This document shows, one piece after another, positions 7,911 to 17,006 of a DNA stretch of 64,000 nucleotides. The DNA lies in assembly GCF_004102745.1 (NCBI RefSeq), contig NZ_RLII01000002.1, positions 186,001-250,000 of the forward strand, given 5' to 3'. Positions within the stretch are counted from its first letter, which is position 1. Every line of letters starts with the position of its first letter. A program made the translations under genes and the position numbers. A model generated the notes under the pieces. It saw nothing but the letters and a program-made list of their open reading frames with translations, searched no databases and had not been told where the DNA came from. This stretch comes from Acetivibrio mesophilus. GTDB lineage: Bacteria > Bacillota > Clostridia > Acetivibrionales > Acetivibrionaceae.

Positions 7911-9020
7911 GTGGAAGAGCTTCTTAAAGGTATTCTTGGTATTAACGGGGGAACTATTTTTATGTTTATTATTGCAGGTATACTTATTTACCTTGCAATA
8001 GCAAAAGAATATGAACCCACTCTTTTACTTCCTATCGGATTCGGTGCAATTCTAGCAAACATACCCTTTTCCAATGCTTTAGGATCCGATGGTGTTTTAT
8101 CTATCTTATACAACGCAGGAATAAAGACAGAGCTTTTTCCGGTATTAATCTTTATCGCCGTAGGTGCTATGATTGATTTCGGCCCGTTGCTTAAAAATCC
8201 TTTCATGCTATTTTTCGGTGCCGCCGCACAATTTGGTATTTTTGCTACTATGCTGGTTGCAATTTTATTAGGCTTTGATTTACCTGAGGCTGCTACAATC
8301 GGTATTATCGGTGCTGCTGACGGTCCAACCTCCATAGTTGTTGCACAGAAACTGGCTGCAGGTCTTATTGCACCAATTACTGTTGCTGCTTACTCCTATA
8401 TGGCTCTGGTTCCAATAATTCAACCACCGGTCGTAAAGCTTCTTACCACTAAAAATGAAAGACTTATCCGCATGGAATACACTGAAGTTAAAGTACCAAA
8501 ATCTGTTAAACTTTTATTTCCTATAGTAGTTACAATATTAGCCGGACTTATTGCACCATCCAGCGTAGCTCTTGTAGGATTCTTAATGTTCGGAAATCTT
8601 ATTAGAGAATGCGGTGTGCTGGAGAGACTGTCCAAATCCGCTCAAAACGAGCTTGCCAATCTGGTAACCATACTTTTGGGAATTACAATCGGTTCAACCA
8701 TGGTAGCAGAGGAATTCCTTAAACCACGTACATTATTGATTATTGGTTTAGGACTTGTTGCTTTCATATTTGACACTGCTGGTGGAGTAATTTTTGCTAA
8801 GATATTAAATTTATTCTTAAAGAATAAGATAAACCCAATGATAGGTGCTGCAGGAATTTCTGCCTTCCCTATGTCAGCTAGGGTAATACAACAGATGGCT
8901 ACCAAGGAGGATCCTTCAAACTTCATTATAGCGCAATCCATAAGTGCAAATGTTGCCGGACAATTAGGTTCAATAGTTGCCGGTGGTATGATTCTTGCAC
9001 TGGTGCCAACATTTATGTAG
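7911..9020 (+). CDS. oadB: Sodium-translocating decarboxylase, beta subunit
   Basis: 369 residues from GTG 7911 with an ideal AAGGAGGA site seven bases away; the ATG overlapping it at 7909 is out of frame. This is the membrane subunit of the oxaloacetate/methylmalonyl-CoA/glutaconyl-CoA decarboxylase family, which couples decarboxylation of a carboxybiotin carrier to Na+ export. About nine to eleven hydrophobic helices are visible, plus the conserved loop IGAADGPTSI with the aspartate implicated in Na+ translocation. Length is near the family norm (about 370-430). The small gamma subunit follows at once, but no alpha (carboxyltransferase) or biotin-carrier gene is adjacent, so the substrate cannot be assigned. 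Confidence 0.93.
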   Translation: MEELLKGILGINGGTIFMFIIAGILIYLAIAKEYEPTLLLPIGFGAILANIPFSNALGSDGVLSILYNAGIKTELFPVLIFIAVGAMIDFGPLLKNPFMLFFGAAAQFGIFATMLVAILLGFDLPEAATIGIIGAADGPTSIVVAQKLAAGLIAPITVAAYSYMALVPIIQPPVVKLLTTKNERLIRMEYTEVKVPKSVKLLFPIVVTILAGLIAPSSVALVGFLMFGNLIRECGVLERLSKSAQNELANLVTILLGITIGSTMVAEEFLKPRTLLIIGLGLVAFIFDTAGGVIFAKILNLFLKNKINPMIGAAGISAFPMSARVIQQMATKEDPSNFIIAQSISANVAGQLGSIVAGGMILALVPTFM

Positions 9021-9036
9021 AAGGAGTTGATTATTA

Positions 9037-9192
9037 ATGAGTATAGATTGGGAAGTATTCTCTAAGGGTATTAATGTAGCTTTATTGGGACTTGCAGGAG
9101 TATTCACTGTTTTAATATTGTTTTATATCGTGACGAAGCTTTTATTCCATTTTGGCAATAAAATGGACAAGGATAATTCCAATCCTGACTGA
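9037..9192 (+). CDS. Decarboxylase gamma-like small membrane subunit
   Basis: 51 residues from ATG 9037 with AAGGAG at 9021-9026, 16 bases after oadB. A short N-terminal segment is followed by one hydrophobic helix (about residues 14-36) and a polar tail. This layout and position match OadG-type gamma subunits, which anchor and stabilise the alpha/beta complex. It lacks the long Pro/His-rich tail of the enterobacterial form. Assignment rests on topology and operon context. Confidence 0.75.
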   Translation: MSIDWEVFSKGINVALLGLAGVFTVLILFYIVTKLLFHFGNKMDKDNSNPD

Positions 9193-9254
9193 GTTTAAGG
9201 GCTTTAAAGCTAAATAGTAAAATTTGATTTATATTTTCATAATGTATTAAAAAT

Positions 9255-9295
9255 AAAAAACTATTACAACAACTCTTATTGTGTAATAGTTTTTT
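9255..9295. terminator. Bidirectional terminator
   Basis: A perfect 14-base stem (9255-9268 with 9282-9295), 13-base loop, A-rich before and T-rich after. It ends the oadB operon and also the leftward lipoprotein gene that stops at 9310. Confidence 0.88.
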
Positions 9296-9309
9296 ATTTT
9301 TGCCAAAGC

Positions 9310-9720
9310 TCAAGGTTCAACTGTATAAGATGTTTCAATCCGCTGATTTCCGCCAGTTATTATAATCGGATAAGTTCCCGGGGCTGTGTTTGATCTTACC
9401 TTCCATACCCATGTTGCAACTCCATCCCTATTTGCTTTCCTGTTTTCAAAGGCTGTAACATCCTCTCCTCCCCATCTATATTTTGATGTTATGCTGTACG
9501 TTTCCCCCGGTTTCCCAATTATACTGATGCTTGCATATTCCTCATATCCTACTGTTGTATTGGCACTTAGTATTCTGATTTCATCAGGCGAACCTGCTTC
9601 GGTAATGTTATTCTGCTGAAGCCTCGTAAATTCAAGATTATTCTCATTATTATTTATATTAGAGCTACAGCCTGTAAGTAAAAGAATTGCGAGAATTATT
9701 GCAGTATATTTTATTTTCAC
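9310..9720 (-). CDS. Secreted lipoprotein with an Ig-like beta domain
   Basis: 136 residues from GTG 9720, chosen for its GGAG site and because the signal peptide then begins MKIKYTAIILA; a longer reading from 9810 would place unrelated residues first. The lipobox LTGC is at about residue 18, so the mature protein is lipid-anchored outside the membrane. The body has an Asn-rich linker and a roughly 90-residue beta-rich domain ending in a GTYPIIITGGN strand pattern typical of immunoglobulin-like folds. No enzyme motif is visible. It is a single-gene unit with its own promoter. Confidence 0.75.
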   Translation of the reverse strand: MKIKYTAIILAILLLTGCSSNINNNENNLEFTRLQQNNITEAGSPDEIRILSANTTVGYEEYASISIIGKPGETYSITSKYRWGGEDVTAFENRKANRDGVATWVWKVRSNTAPGTYPIIITGGNQRIETSYTVEP

Positions 9721-9782
9721 TAATATCACTCCAAAGCTATTTATTTTAAATAATATAAATATATAATCTCCCTTTTTGCGTG

Positions 9783-9810
9783 ATAATATGATAAAGTTAT
9801 GTATAGACAA
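9783..9810 (-). promoter_or_regulatory. Promoter of the lipoprotein gene
   Basis: TTGTCT (9805-9810), 16-base spacer, TATTAT (9783-9788) on the minus strand. Confidence 0.5.
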
Positions 9811-10003
9811 TACGATGTTGTAATAATATAAAAGTTGCCTGAAGTAAAATTTTCACAGATTGAAATACCATTATTTTTGATATTATAAAAGCCCATTCTT
9901 TATAACATAATAAAATATAAATGAGCCTGTATAGTTTTGAGCATATTATATATGCCTATTGTAAGATTCAATTAAAAATTAATAAGAAAGTAGAGAAAAG
10001 AGT

Positions 10004-10630
10004 ATGAATTACATAGTATATGACCTAGAACTTAACAGCAAGCCCTTTAAAAGCAGTATTCCCAATGAGATTATTGAGGTAGGGGCAATAAAGCTTAATG
10101 ATAACCTGCAGGAAATAGGTGTCTTTAGCTCCTTTATTAAACCAAAGTACTTTAAAAAACTCTTTCCTGTGGTAAAGCAAAAAACCAAAATCACCCAAGA
10201 AGACATTAATAATGCTGACAATTTTAGGAATATCATAAAACAATTCATCGGATGGATTGGTGATGACTACATTCTGATAAGTTGGGGACATGACGATGTT
10301 CACAACCTGATGTTAAACTGTAAATACAACAGGATAAGAACTGACTGGCTAAAAAGAAATATTGACATTCAGAAGCAGTTTTCATCTATTCACGAACTGC
10401 CGCCAGGGCAAAGATATAGTCTTGAAAATGCTCTTACTTTGATTGGAGTAGAAATAGGAGAAAACCTTCACCGTGCACTAAACGACGCTGAGTACACGGC
10501 AAAGATTTTCACCTCAATATTTGACAGATTAGACCTGGAGGTCTTTAACACCGTTCATATAAAGAACAAACATAAAAGAAATATTAAAAGGCTCTCCAAG
10601 CCCAAGCCGAAACTTAGCAAAACAAATTGA
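10004..10630 (+). CDS. DEDDh-family 3'-5' exonuclease (DnaQ/ERI-1-like)
   Basis: 208 residues from ATG 10004. The exonuclease I motif YDLELN supplies the DxE metal ligands near residues 7-9, the second aspartate lies in the SWGHDD segment (near residue 97), and HRALNDAEYTAKI supplies the catalytic His and last Asp. Order and spacing match stand-alone DnaQ-like exonucleases of the KapD/ERI-1 type, which trim single-stranded DNA or RNA ends. The C-terminal 30 residues are strongly basic and could bind nucleic acid. The ribosome site is weak (AGAGAAAAGAG). The gene is convergent with pflA and stands alone. Confidence 0.88.
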   Translation: MNYIVYDLELNSKPFKSSIPNEIIEVGAIKLNDNLQEIGVFSSFIKPKYFKKLFPVVKQKTKITQEDINNADNFRNIIKQFIGWIGDDYILISWGHDDVHNLMLNCKYNRIRTDWLKRNIDIQKQFSSIHELPPGQRYSLENALTLIGVEIGENLHRALNDAEYTAKIFTSIFDRLDLEVFNTVHIKNKHKRNIKRLSKPKPKLSKTN

Positions 10631-10656
10631 TATAGATAAATAGCTCTTTGCTTTTA

Positions 10657-11373
10657 TCACTTGCCGGAAAGGATTTGTTTTGCCCTTTCCACATCTTTTG
10701 CATTCGGTTCCTTCAATCCTTCAAGCTCATACTTTTGACCGAGTTTTTCCCATTTATACGCTCCCATGCTGTGATAAGGAAGAACTTCGATTTTTTCTAC
10801 CGTCCTAAGCTGCTTTATAAAAGCTGCTGCCATCTTAAGATCGTCCTCATCATCGGTATACCCAGGCACAAGGACGTATCTAATCCAAATAGGTACTCCT
10901 TGTTCTGATAAATACAGCGCAAAACGCTTGGTTTTTTCGTTGGATACACCGGTAATTATCTTGTGCTTATCCTCCTGAGCATGCTTAATATCCAGCAATA
11001 CAAGATCGGTGTACTTTATTAGCTCCTCAATCTTCTCTATATCGGCAAATCCATTGGTATCCAGTGTCGTATGCACACCCATTCCTTTTGCAAGCTTGAA
11101 TACCTCTGTGACGAATTCAGCCTGAAGAATAGGCTCACCACCGGTAATTGTGATTCCACCCCCAGAGAATTTAATATAGTTTATGTATTTTTTCATTTCA
11201 TCAATTATTTCCTGGGGAGTATATTCACTCCCCGCATTAGCATCCCAGGTATCTCTGTTATGGCAATATATGCAACGTAATGGGCAGCCTTGCATGAAAA
11301 CCACAAACCTTATCCCCGGTCCATCCAGTGTTCCAAAGGATTCAAATGAGTGTATCCTCCCCTTTAATGTCAT
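10657..11373 (-). CDS. pflA: Pyruvate formate-lyase activating enzyme
   Basis: 238 residues from ATG 11373, 16 bases after the pflB stop with AAGGA seven bases upstream; an in-frame start 17 codons earlier lies inside pflB. It is a radical SAM enzyme that abstracts a hydrogen from the catalytic glycine of PflB. The Fe-S cysteines C30, C34 and C37 form the CxxxCxxC motif, preceded by the SFGTLDGPGIR segment typical of PFL activases, and GGGITITGGEP provides SAM contacts. Full length for the family. Oxygen-sensitive, cytoplasmic, co-transcribed with pflB. Confidence 0.96.
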   Translation of the reverse strand: MTLKGRIHSFESFGTLDGPGIRFVVFMQGCPLRCIYCHNRDTWDANAGSEYTPQEIIDEMKKYINYIKFSGGGITITGGEPILQAEFVTEVFKLAKGMGVHTTLDTNGFADIEKIEELIKYTDLVLLDIKHAQEDKHKIITGVSNEKTKRFALYLSEQGVPIWIRYVLVPGYTDDEDDLKMAAAFIKQLRTVEKIEVLPYHSMGAYKWEKLGQKYELEGLKEPNAKDVERAKQILSGK

Positions 11374-11389
11374 TGCCCTGTCCTTTCCA

Positions 11390-13618
11390 TTACACTTTTT
11401 CATGAATTGTTCTGTTAATAACATCCAGCTGCTGCTCCCTGGTAAGCTTTATAAAGTTTACCGCATATCCGGACACCCTTATGGTAAGCTGTGGATACTT
11501 TTCCGGATGTTCCATAGCATCTAGCAGTGTCTCTTTTTCAAACACATTTACATTTATGTGGTGACCTCCCTGCCCGAAATATCCATCAAGCAACGCCTTA
11601 AGGTTATTTATTCTGGTATCCTCATCCCTTCCCAAAGCTTTTGGAATTATGGAGAAAGTATATGATATACCGTCTTGAGCATATTCATAAGGAAGCTTCG
11701 CCACACTGCTCAAAACAGCCAGTGCACCTTTTATATCTCTTCCATGCATTGGATTTGCTCCCGGTGCTAAAGGTTCACCTGTCTTTCTGCCATCAGGCGT
11801 ATTTCCTGTCTTCTTTCCATATACCACATTTGAAGTTATGGTAAGTATAGAAAGGGTTGGTGTGGAGTTTCTGTATGTTCTTTGTCTTTTAAGCTTATCC
11901 ATGAACATTTTTACAATCTTTGTAGCTATTTCATCAACACGCTCATCGTTATTACCAAATTTCGGATAATCACCCTCAACCTCGTAATCCACAACAAGAT
12001 TGTTTTCGTTACGTATCGGCTTTACCTTTGCATATTTTATTGCGCTTAGGGAGTCTGCCACCACAGACATTCCGGCCATTCCGCATGCCATTGTTCTGAA
12101 CACATCCTTGTCATGCAGCGCCATCTGTAAGGACTCATATGCATATTTGTCATGCATGTAATGAATAATATTGAGGGTATTCATATAGAGCCTTGCCACC
12201 CAGTCAAGCACCATATCAAATCTCTTCATTACATCTTCGTAATCAAGGCATTCGGTTTCAACTGCTGCAAACATTGGAGCAACCTGTTCCCCCGTCATTT
12301 CATCCTTTCCGCCGTTAATAGCGTAAAGAAGCGCCTTTGCAAGATTGCATCTTGCGCCAAAGAACTGCATCTGCTTTCCAATTCTCATGGCAGAAACACA
12401 GCAGGCTATTCCATAATCATCTCCCCAGTGTTGCCTCATTATGTCATCACTTTCATACTGTATGGAGCTTGAATGGATTGATACCTTTGCACAGTACTTT
12501 TTAAAACCTTCGGGAAGGTTAACAGACCAAAGTACTGTAAGATTTGGCTCCGGTGCATGTCCCAAGTTGAAAAGGGTATGCAAAAACCTAAAGGAAGATT
12601 TTGTAACCAACGTTCTTCCATCCAGCGACATACCTCCGATACTTTCAGTCACCCATGTAGGATCTCCGCTGAAAAGCTTTTCGTACTCAGGAGTTCTCAA
12701 AAACCTCACCAGTCTTAGCTTTATAACCAGATGGTCAACCAGTTCTTGTGCCAGTTCCTCTGTAATTTTGCCCTCTTTCAGATCCCTTTCGATGTATATG
12801 TCAAGGAAAGTGGATATCCTTCCAATACTCATTGCAGCACCGTTTTGCTCCTTGACTGCTGAAAGGTATCCAAAATACAACCATTGAACCGCTTCTTTGG
12901 CATCCTTTGCAGGACCTGATATATCAAAGCCATAGCTTAAAGCCATTTCCTTAAGCTGTTCTAAGGCCCTAATCTGCTCGCTTATCTCTTCTCTGTTTCG
13001 AACTGTCTCATAATCAATATAATCCAGCTCAAGATTTGTCAATTCATACTCTTTCTCGGCAATCAGTCTGTCAACACCATACAGTGCCACTCTTCTGTAA
13101 TCACCGATTATTCTTCCTCTGCCGTAGGCATCAGGAAGTCCTGTAATAATTCCAGCCTTTTTTGCTTTTCTCATTTCAGGAGTGTATACATCATAAACAC
13201 CCTGGTTGTGGGTTTTCCTATATTTTGTGAATATTTCAATAACATCAGGGTCAACTTCATGGCCATAAGCTTCGGCCCCCTTAACTACCATACGCATACC
13301 GCCAAAAGGCATTATCGACCTTTTTAATGGTTCATCCGTCTGAAGCCCCACAATAACTTCAAGGTCCCTGTCTATATATCCTGGCTTATGCGATGTGATT
13401 GTTGAAATAGTATGGGTATCAACATCCAATACCCCGCCATTCTCCCGTTCTTTCTTTAGAAGCATAGAAACTTTATCCCAGAGCTTTTTCGTTTTCTCCG
13501 TAGGCCCCGCAAGAAAGCTATCATCGCCTTCGTAGGGAGTATAGTTGCTGTTTATAAAGTTACGTACATCAATTTCTTGGCACCAGTCACCTTTATTGAA
13601 TTCGCGCCATGCATCCAT
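11390..13618 (-). CDS. pflB: Formate C-acetyltransferase (pyruvate formate-lyase)
   Basis: 742 residues from ATG 13618 with GAAAGGTG nine bases upstream; a GTG four codons earlier is also in frame. It converts pyruvate and CoA to acetyl-CoA and formate in anaerobic fermentation. The adjacent catalytic cysteines lie in the [11 protein letters not shown] segment, and the glycyl-radical site is the RVSGYAV segment near the C-terminus. Length and order of motifs are those of true PFL rather than the glycerol or choline glycyl-radical enzymes. Followed directly by its activase gene. Confidence 0.97.
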   Translation of the reverse strand: MDAWREFNKGDWCQEIDVRNFINSNYTPYEGDDSFLAGPTEKTKKLWDKVSMLLKKERENGGVLDVDTHTISTITSHKPGYIDRDLEVIVGLQTDEPLKRSIMPFGGMRMVVKGAEAYGHEVDPDVIEIFTKYRKTHNQGVYDVYTPEMRKAKKAGIITGLPDAYGRGRIIGDYRRVALYGVDRLIAEKEYELTNLELDYIDYETVRNREEISEQIRALEQLKEMALSYGFDISGPAKDAKEAVQWLYFGYLSAVKEQNGAAMSIGRISTFLDIYIERDLKEGKITEELAQELVDHLVIKLRLVRFLRTPEYEKLFSGDPTWVTESIGGMSLDGRTLVTKSSFRFLHTLFNLGHAPEPNLTVLWSVNLPEGFKKYCAKVSIHSSSIQYESDDIMRQHWGDDYGIACCVSAMRIGKQMQFFGARCNLAKALLYAINGGKDEMTGEQVAPMFAAVETECLDYEDVMKRFDMVLDWVARLYMNTLNIIHYMHDKYAYESLQMALHDKDVFRTMACGMAGMSVVADSLSAIKYAKVKPIRNENNLVVDYEVEGDYPKFGNNDERVDEIATKIVKMFMDKLKRQRTYRNSTPTLSILTITSNVVYGKKTGNTPDGRKTGEPLAPGANPMHGRDIKGALAVLSSVAKLPYEYAQDGISYTFSIIPKALGRDEDTRINNLKALLDGYFGQGGHHINVNVFEKETLLDAMEHPEKYPQLTIRVSGYAVNFIKLTREQQLDVINRTIHEKV

Positions 13619-14023
13619 CCTTCTCAACACCTTTCAAAAGTAAAATGTCACTATATATTTACCCAATAAATTAGAACAATATCCAAAATAAAAAAATACT
13701 TCAGAATGTCTTTACATATTTATTAAATACATTTAATAGTTCTTTATGAGTACCTTACGAACGTATTTTTTTCTTCAATATATTGTACAATAAGTAAAAT
13801 ATAATAGCAATCACTTGGAAATTTTTAAATAAAATAACCAGTATCTCCTAATACAAAAGATTCGTCAATACTTTTTTAAACACCTCACTTTATTCAGCCT
13901 TTATATATAATTTATTCTACTATCCAATAATACCATAAATATTGATATATACAATGCTATAATGTTGTAGAAAATTGCTATTTTTTTAATGCAAATGAAA
14001 AAACGTACTCTCTTTTGACTCTC
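13619..14023 (-). promoter_or_regulatory. 405-base upstream region of pflB with a palindrome at 13721-13738
   Basis: This AT-rich gap holds no gene. The only clear structure is the perfect inverted repeat TATTAAAT-AC-ATTTAATA (13721-13738), about 105 bases before the pflB start, a size suited to a dimeric regulator. No consensus promoter is obvious; TTGTTC with a TATAGT about 18 bases on is the best weak candidate. The part next to the CapA-like gene (13800-14023) shows no terminator. Confidence 0.35.
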
Positions 14024-15262
14024 TTATCTTAAATTACCATCATTCCCCAATTCAAAATACAACTTATCATCCTTGATAAAACAACTGGTATCAAGCTTAT
14101 TGCATAAGTTTTTTTCCCTTTCCAAAATAGGCTTTGCTTCGTTGCCCTTCTGGGGAACCACTTGAATTTTCCCAATTGTCCTCACAGGTATCGCCTCTAA
14201 TCCAACTAGTTTGTTACCCTTGTAATCCATTGTAATAATAAAGGACTCCTGGTTCTCAGGGTCGTTCTGGTCAAAAATAAAATTGCCCATGCTGTAGATA
14301 ATGGGTTTGCCGTTGTAGATTTCTATACCTTGAAACTGATGAGGATGGTGACCTAATATAACATCTACTCCGTTGTCTAAAAGACTGTAGGCAAACTCCC
14401 TCTGTTCAGGCAAAACTTCAAAGCTTTCTTCTACTCCCCAGTGAAGCGAAACAATTAAAATATCTACCTCGTCCCGTACTTGCTCAATATCCTTCTTAAT
14501 TGAGTCATCAAACTTTAAAGGTCTTGGTGCCACTCCCGGCTTGTCCTGTCCGGCTGCAAACTTGTAGTTCGGATTACCCTTGTATACAACCTCTGCCATA
14601 TCAGTATAAGCCAGCATTCCTACCTTCATACCCTTTACTTCCATTATGGCAGGCTTCTTGGCTTCCTCAATATTCTTTCCTGCTCCCGCATACTTGATGC
14701 CGTTTTTATCTAAAATCTCCATCGTGTCAAACAGCCCTCGCTCATAATAATCAAGTATGTGGTTATTCGCAAGGTTCATTAGATTAAACCCGGCAAATTT
14801 AAGCCCCTCTATTGCTTCAACATCGTTTTTTAACACATACTTACCGCCATCTTTTATTCCTGTAAGAGAATGAGTACTGTCAGTAATAGACTCCTCCAGA
14901 TTGCAAAACACTACATCACCTTTTTTTAAGATGTCCTTTACCTCAAGAAAAGGATATATATAGTCCTTATTGCCGCTTTTCAGCCTCATACCCACGCCTC
15001 GACCCAAAAGAATATCTCCTACTGCAACAATTTTAATTTCCGCTACAGGAGTTGCTGTGGGTTGAAGGGTGTTATAGACAGTATCGCTTACTGTGTCCTT
15101 CAAAATATCCTTTACTTCATTTTCGTTGGTGCCTTTTTCATTATCTTTCTCATTTATTACAGCAATGCTGTCATCTTTTTCAGAGCTATGATTGCATGCA
15201 CTAAGAGCTAATACTCCTACAAGCAAAGCAATTACGGCCAATATTATATATTTTTTCCTCAT
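14024..15262 (-). CDS. CapA-family (PGA_cap) lipoprotein
   Basis: 412 residues from ATG 15262 with AAAAGGGG upstream; a reading from 15331 would add 23 unrelated residues. The signal peptide ends in a lipobox (LSAC, about residue 23), followed by a charged low-complexity linker. The catalytic-type domain carries GDILLGRGVG, NLEESITD, LANNHILDYYERG, SLHWGVEE and GHHPHQFQG, the metal-ligand pattern of the metallophosphatase-like CapA domain known from poly-gamma-glutamate capsule synthesis. No capBC genes are nearby, so a cell-surface phosphoesterase or polymer-related role elsewhere is as likely as capsule synthesis. Confidence 0.88.
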   Translation of the reverse strand: MRKKYIILAVIALLVGVLALSACNHSSEKDDSIAVINEKDNEKGTNENEVKDILKDTVSDTVYNTLQPTATPVAEIKIVAVGDILLGRGVGMRLKSGNKDYIYPFLEVKDILKKGDVVFCNLEESITDSTHSLTGIKDGGKYVLKNDVEAIEGLKFAGFNLMNLANNHILDYYERGLFDTMEILDKNGIKYAGAGKNIEEAKKPAIMEVKGMKVGMLAYTDMAEVVYKGNPNYKFAAGQDKPGVAPRPLKFDDSIKKDIEQVRDEVDILIVSLHWGVEESFEVLPEQREFAYSLLDNGVDVILGHHPHQFQGIEIYNGKPIIYSMGNFIFDQNDPENQESFIITMDYKGNKLVGLEAIPVRTIGKIQVVPQKGNEAKPILEREKNLCNKLDTSCFIKDDKLYFELGNDGNLR

Positions 15263-15366
15263 ATTTATTCCCCTTTTATTTTCTAAAACATTAAGACAGT
15301 ATTCGGTATATATTGCAATATCCGAAACCAATATAAAATGTTTATTGCAAAATATATTGTGATCAA

Positions 15367-15918
15367 CTAGATAAGGTTATGCTCCGTTATTGGAGTGTAG
15401 ACCCTTTTATTACTAATCTGTTCGCTTTTGAAAAGATTAACGCTGCGAACTTCTATTTTGGCAAACCGATCGCTTTCAACAAGGCCCTTTATATTTTCAA
15501 AATCCGTATTAAATTTAACATCCTGTGCTATAGTTACATGCGGTATATAACGTCTCTTCTCCCTTTCAAACCCCAAACTCTCCAACATTATGTCTATTTC
15601 CGATTGGAGCTTATGAAGTTGCTGAAGATCGCCCCCAAGCCTAAGCCACAACACCCTTAGGCAGTTATTCCCCGGAAAAAAATCCAGACCATCGATATTA
15701 AGGCAAAACCTTTGAATACCACTGCATACCTCTTCAAGTCCTTTCTTAATATTCTCTACCCTGGATTTCTCTATTTCGCCCAGAAATTTAAGAGTAAGAT
15801 GAAAATTGTCAATATATTTCCATCTTCCGGCAAAAGCCATACCCTTAAGCTGCGACTGAAGCTTGAGTATTTCCTTTTTCAATTCCATATTAAAATCAAC
15901 TGCTACAAAAGATCTCAT
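15367..15918 (-). CDS. thpR: RNA 2',3'-cyclic phosphodiesterase (2'-5' RNA ligase family)
   Basis: 183 residues from ATG 15918 behind GGGGGAT. The two catalytic HxTx motifs of the 2H phosphoesterase family are H40-L-T42-L and H127-V-T129-I, and the length equals the bacterial family. It opens 2',3'-cyclic phosphates on RNA; the physiological substrate is generally unclear. An extended -10 (TGA-TATACT) lies about 40 bases upstream at 15962-15970. The CapA-like gene starts 104 bases downstream and may be co-transcribed. Confidence 0.92.
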   Translation of the reverse strand: MRSFVAVDFNMELKKEILKLQSQLKGMAFAGRWKYIDNFHLTLKFLGEIEKSRVENIKKGLEEVCSGIQRFCLNIDGLDFFPGNNCLRVLWLRLGGDLQQLHKLQSEIDIMLESLGFEREKRRYIPHVTIAQDVKFNTDFENIKGLVESDRFAKIEVRSVNLFKSEQISNKRVYTPITEHNLI

Positions 15919-15998
15919 AATTATCCCCCTGCTATTATTACATCTGAAGTGCTATAACAAAAGTATATCACAAATATTGTAGACATATAAAATTTTAT

Positions 15999-16802
15999 CT
16001 AATATCCGGTAATCCCAATCTTGCCCATTGTAGTTTCCACCTTTGCCTTTGTGGGATAACTAAAATCATTGAATTCATTTACTTCCAATTCGCCCACGCT
16101 TTCAAAAGAAACTTTTGATTCTTTTGGGATCATTAGATCAATATTTCCTGTTCCGGTTTTAAAAGTATAATTTCCTCCTTCTTCAAGTTCTGTCTTTACG
16201 CTTATACTCCCTATGTTCTTTACAATACTGGACTGGCCCAATATTTTGCCGCTAGATATTTTTACGTTTCCCACATCCCCTTTGATATTTACTACCCCCA
16301 CAAACCTGTTAATCTCCATGTTAGCCATGTTTATATCGGCATTTAAGACTCCCCTAATATCATCGTAAAATTTTATGTTGCCTATATCCAGTTGTAAGTT
16401 TAGGGTTTCTGTAGCTTTAGGAATATACATTTTTAAATCAACACTTTTATCTATAGGATTTTTATCTTTTCCCTTGTACTCGGACTTGAAGATAATATTA
16501 TTTTCGATTTTATCTATATCCACGCTAAAATTATTTAGTTTTTGAGTTAAAATCTCTTCTTCCTCAACTCCCCTTACTCTTTTGGTCATTTCGAACTTTA
16601 CTTCATTCTTTTCCCAGGTGTACACCTCAATATTGCTTGAGTCACAGGAAATGTCTAAAACCAGAGGTTTTTCGGCCTCTATAACCTTTTCACTGTATGA
16701 ATTCACTTCCATCTTTGGTCCTAAAGCAATGCCGGAAGATGCACACCCCGAAAATAGGGAGAGCTGCACTAAAACCGCGAGTATAATTATTTTGTACTTC
16801 AA
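15999..16802 (-). CDS. Lipoprotein with a DUF4097-like beta-helix domain
   Basis: 267 residues; the start is TTG at 16802 with AGAGGTGA upstream and gives a signal peptide with lipobox FSGC (about residue 19). The remainder is a run of short beta strands with recurring N-I-x-V/I and G-N-I patterns (for example DIGNIKF, DVGNVKI, GTGNIDL), the look of DUF4097-type putative adhesin repeats. Function is unknown; such proteins are often tied to envelope stress modules, but none is next to it. A TTGTAA/TATTAT promoter is possible near 16841-16875, with an imperfect inverted repeat (16846-16866) in the spacer. Confidence 0.72.
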   Translation of the reverse strand: MKYKIIILAVLVQLSLFSGCASSGIALGPKMEVNSYSEKVIEAEKPLVLDISCDSSNIEVYTWEKNEVKFEMTKRVRGVEEEEILTQKLNNFSVDIDKIENNIIFKSEYKGKDKNPIDKSVDLKMYIPKATETLNLQLDIGNIKFYDDIRGVLNADINMANMEINRFVGVVNIKGDVGNVKISSGKILGQSSIVKNIGSISVKTELEEGGNYTFKTGTGNIDLMIPKESKVSFESVGELEVNEFNDFSYPTKAKVETTMGKIGITGY

Positions 16803-16933
16803 GTCTCTTCACCTCTTTTTTCATCTCTTAATTTTGATTCATAATAACACACCGGCCAAAGGTGTTACAAATATTTCCCACTCTTAATTATTGCCGAAAA
16901 AGAACACTTTTACCCTTTGAATTTAGCTGCAAA

Positions 16934-16971
16934 TAAAAAAAGAGCTTAAGTTTAAAAAGCTCTCTTTTTTA
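16934..16971 (-). terminator. Terminator at the end of the flagellar/chemotaxis cluster
   Basis: A stem of about 8-9 bases (AAGAGCTT near 16939-16946 with 16957-16966) is followed on the minus strand by TTTTTTTATTT. It is the first strong terminator seen downstream of the cluster, about 35 bases past the last stop. Confidence 0.82.
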
Positions 16972-17006
16972 CTTATCCTAATAATTAACTTTGAATAATT
17001 ATACCT

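Noticed and set aside
12441-12887. Rightward open frame of 148 codons
   Set aside because: Antisense to pflB, which is complete with all catalytic motifs.
14024-15262. Poly-gamma-glutamate capsule locus
   Set aside because: The CapA-like domain is clear but no capB, capC or pgs genes are adjacent, so a capsule pathway is not supported.
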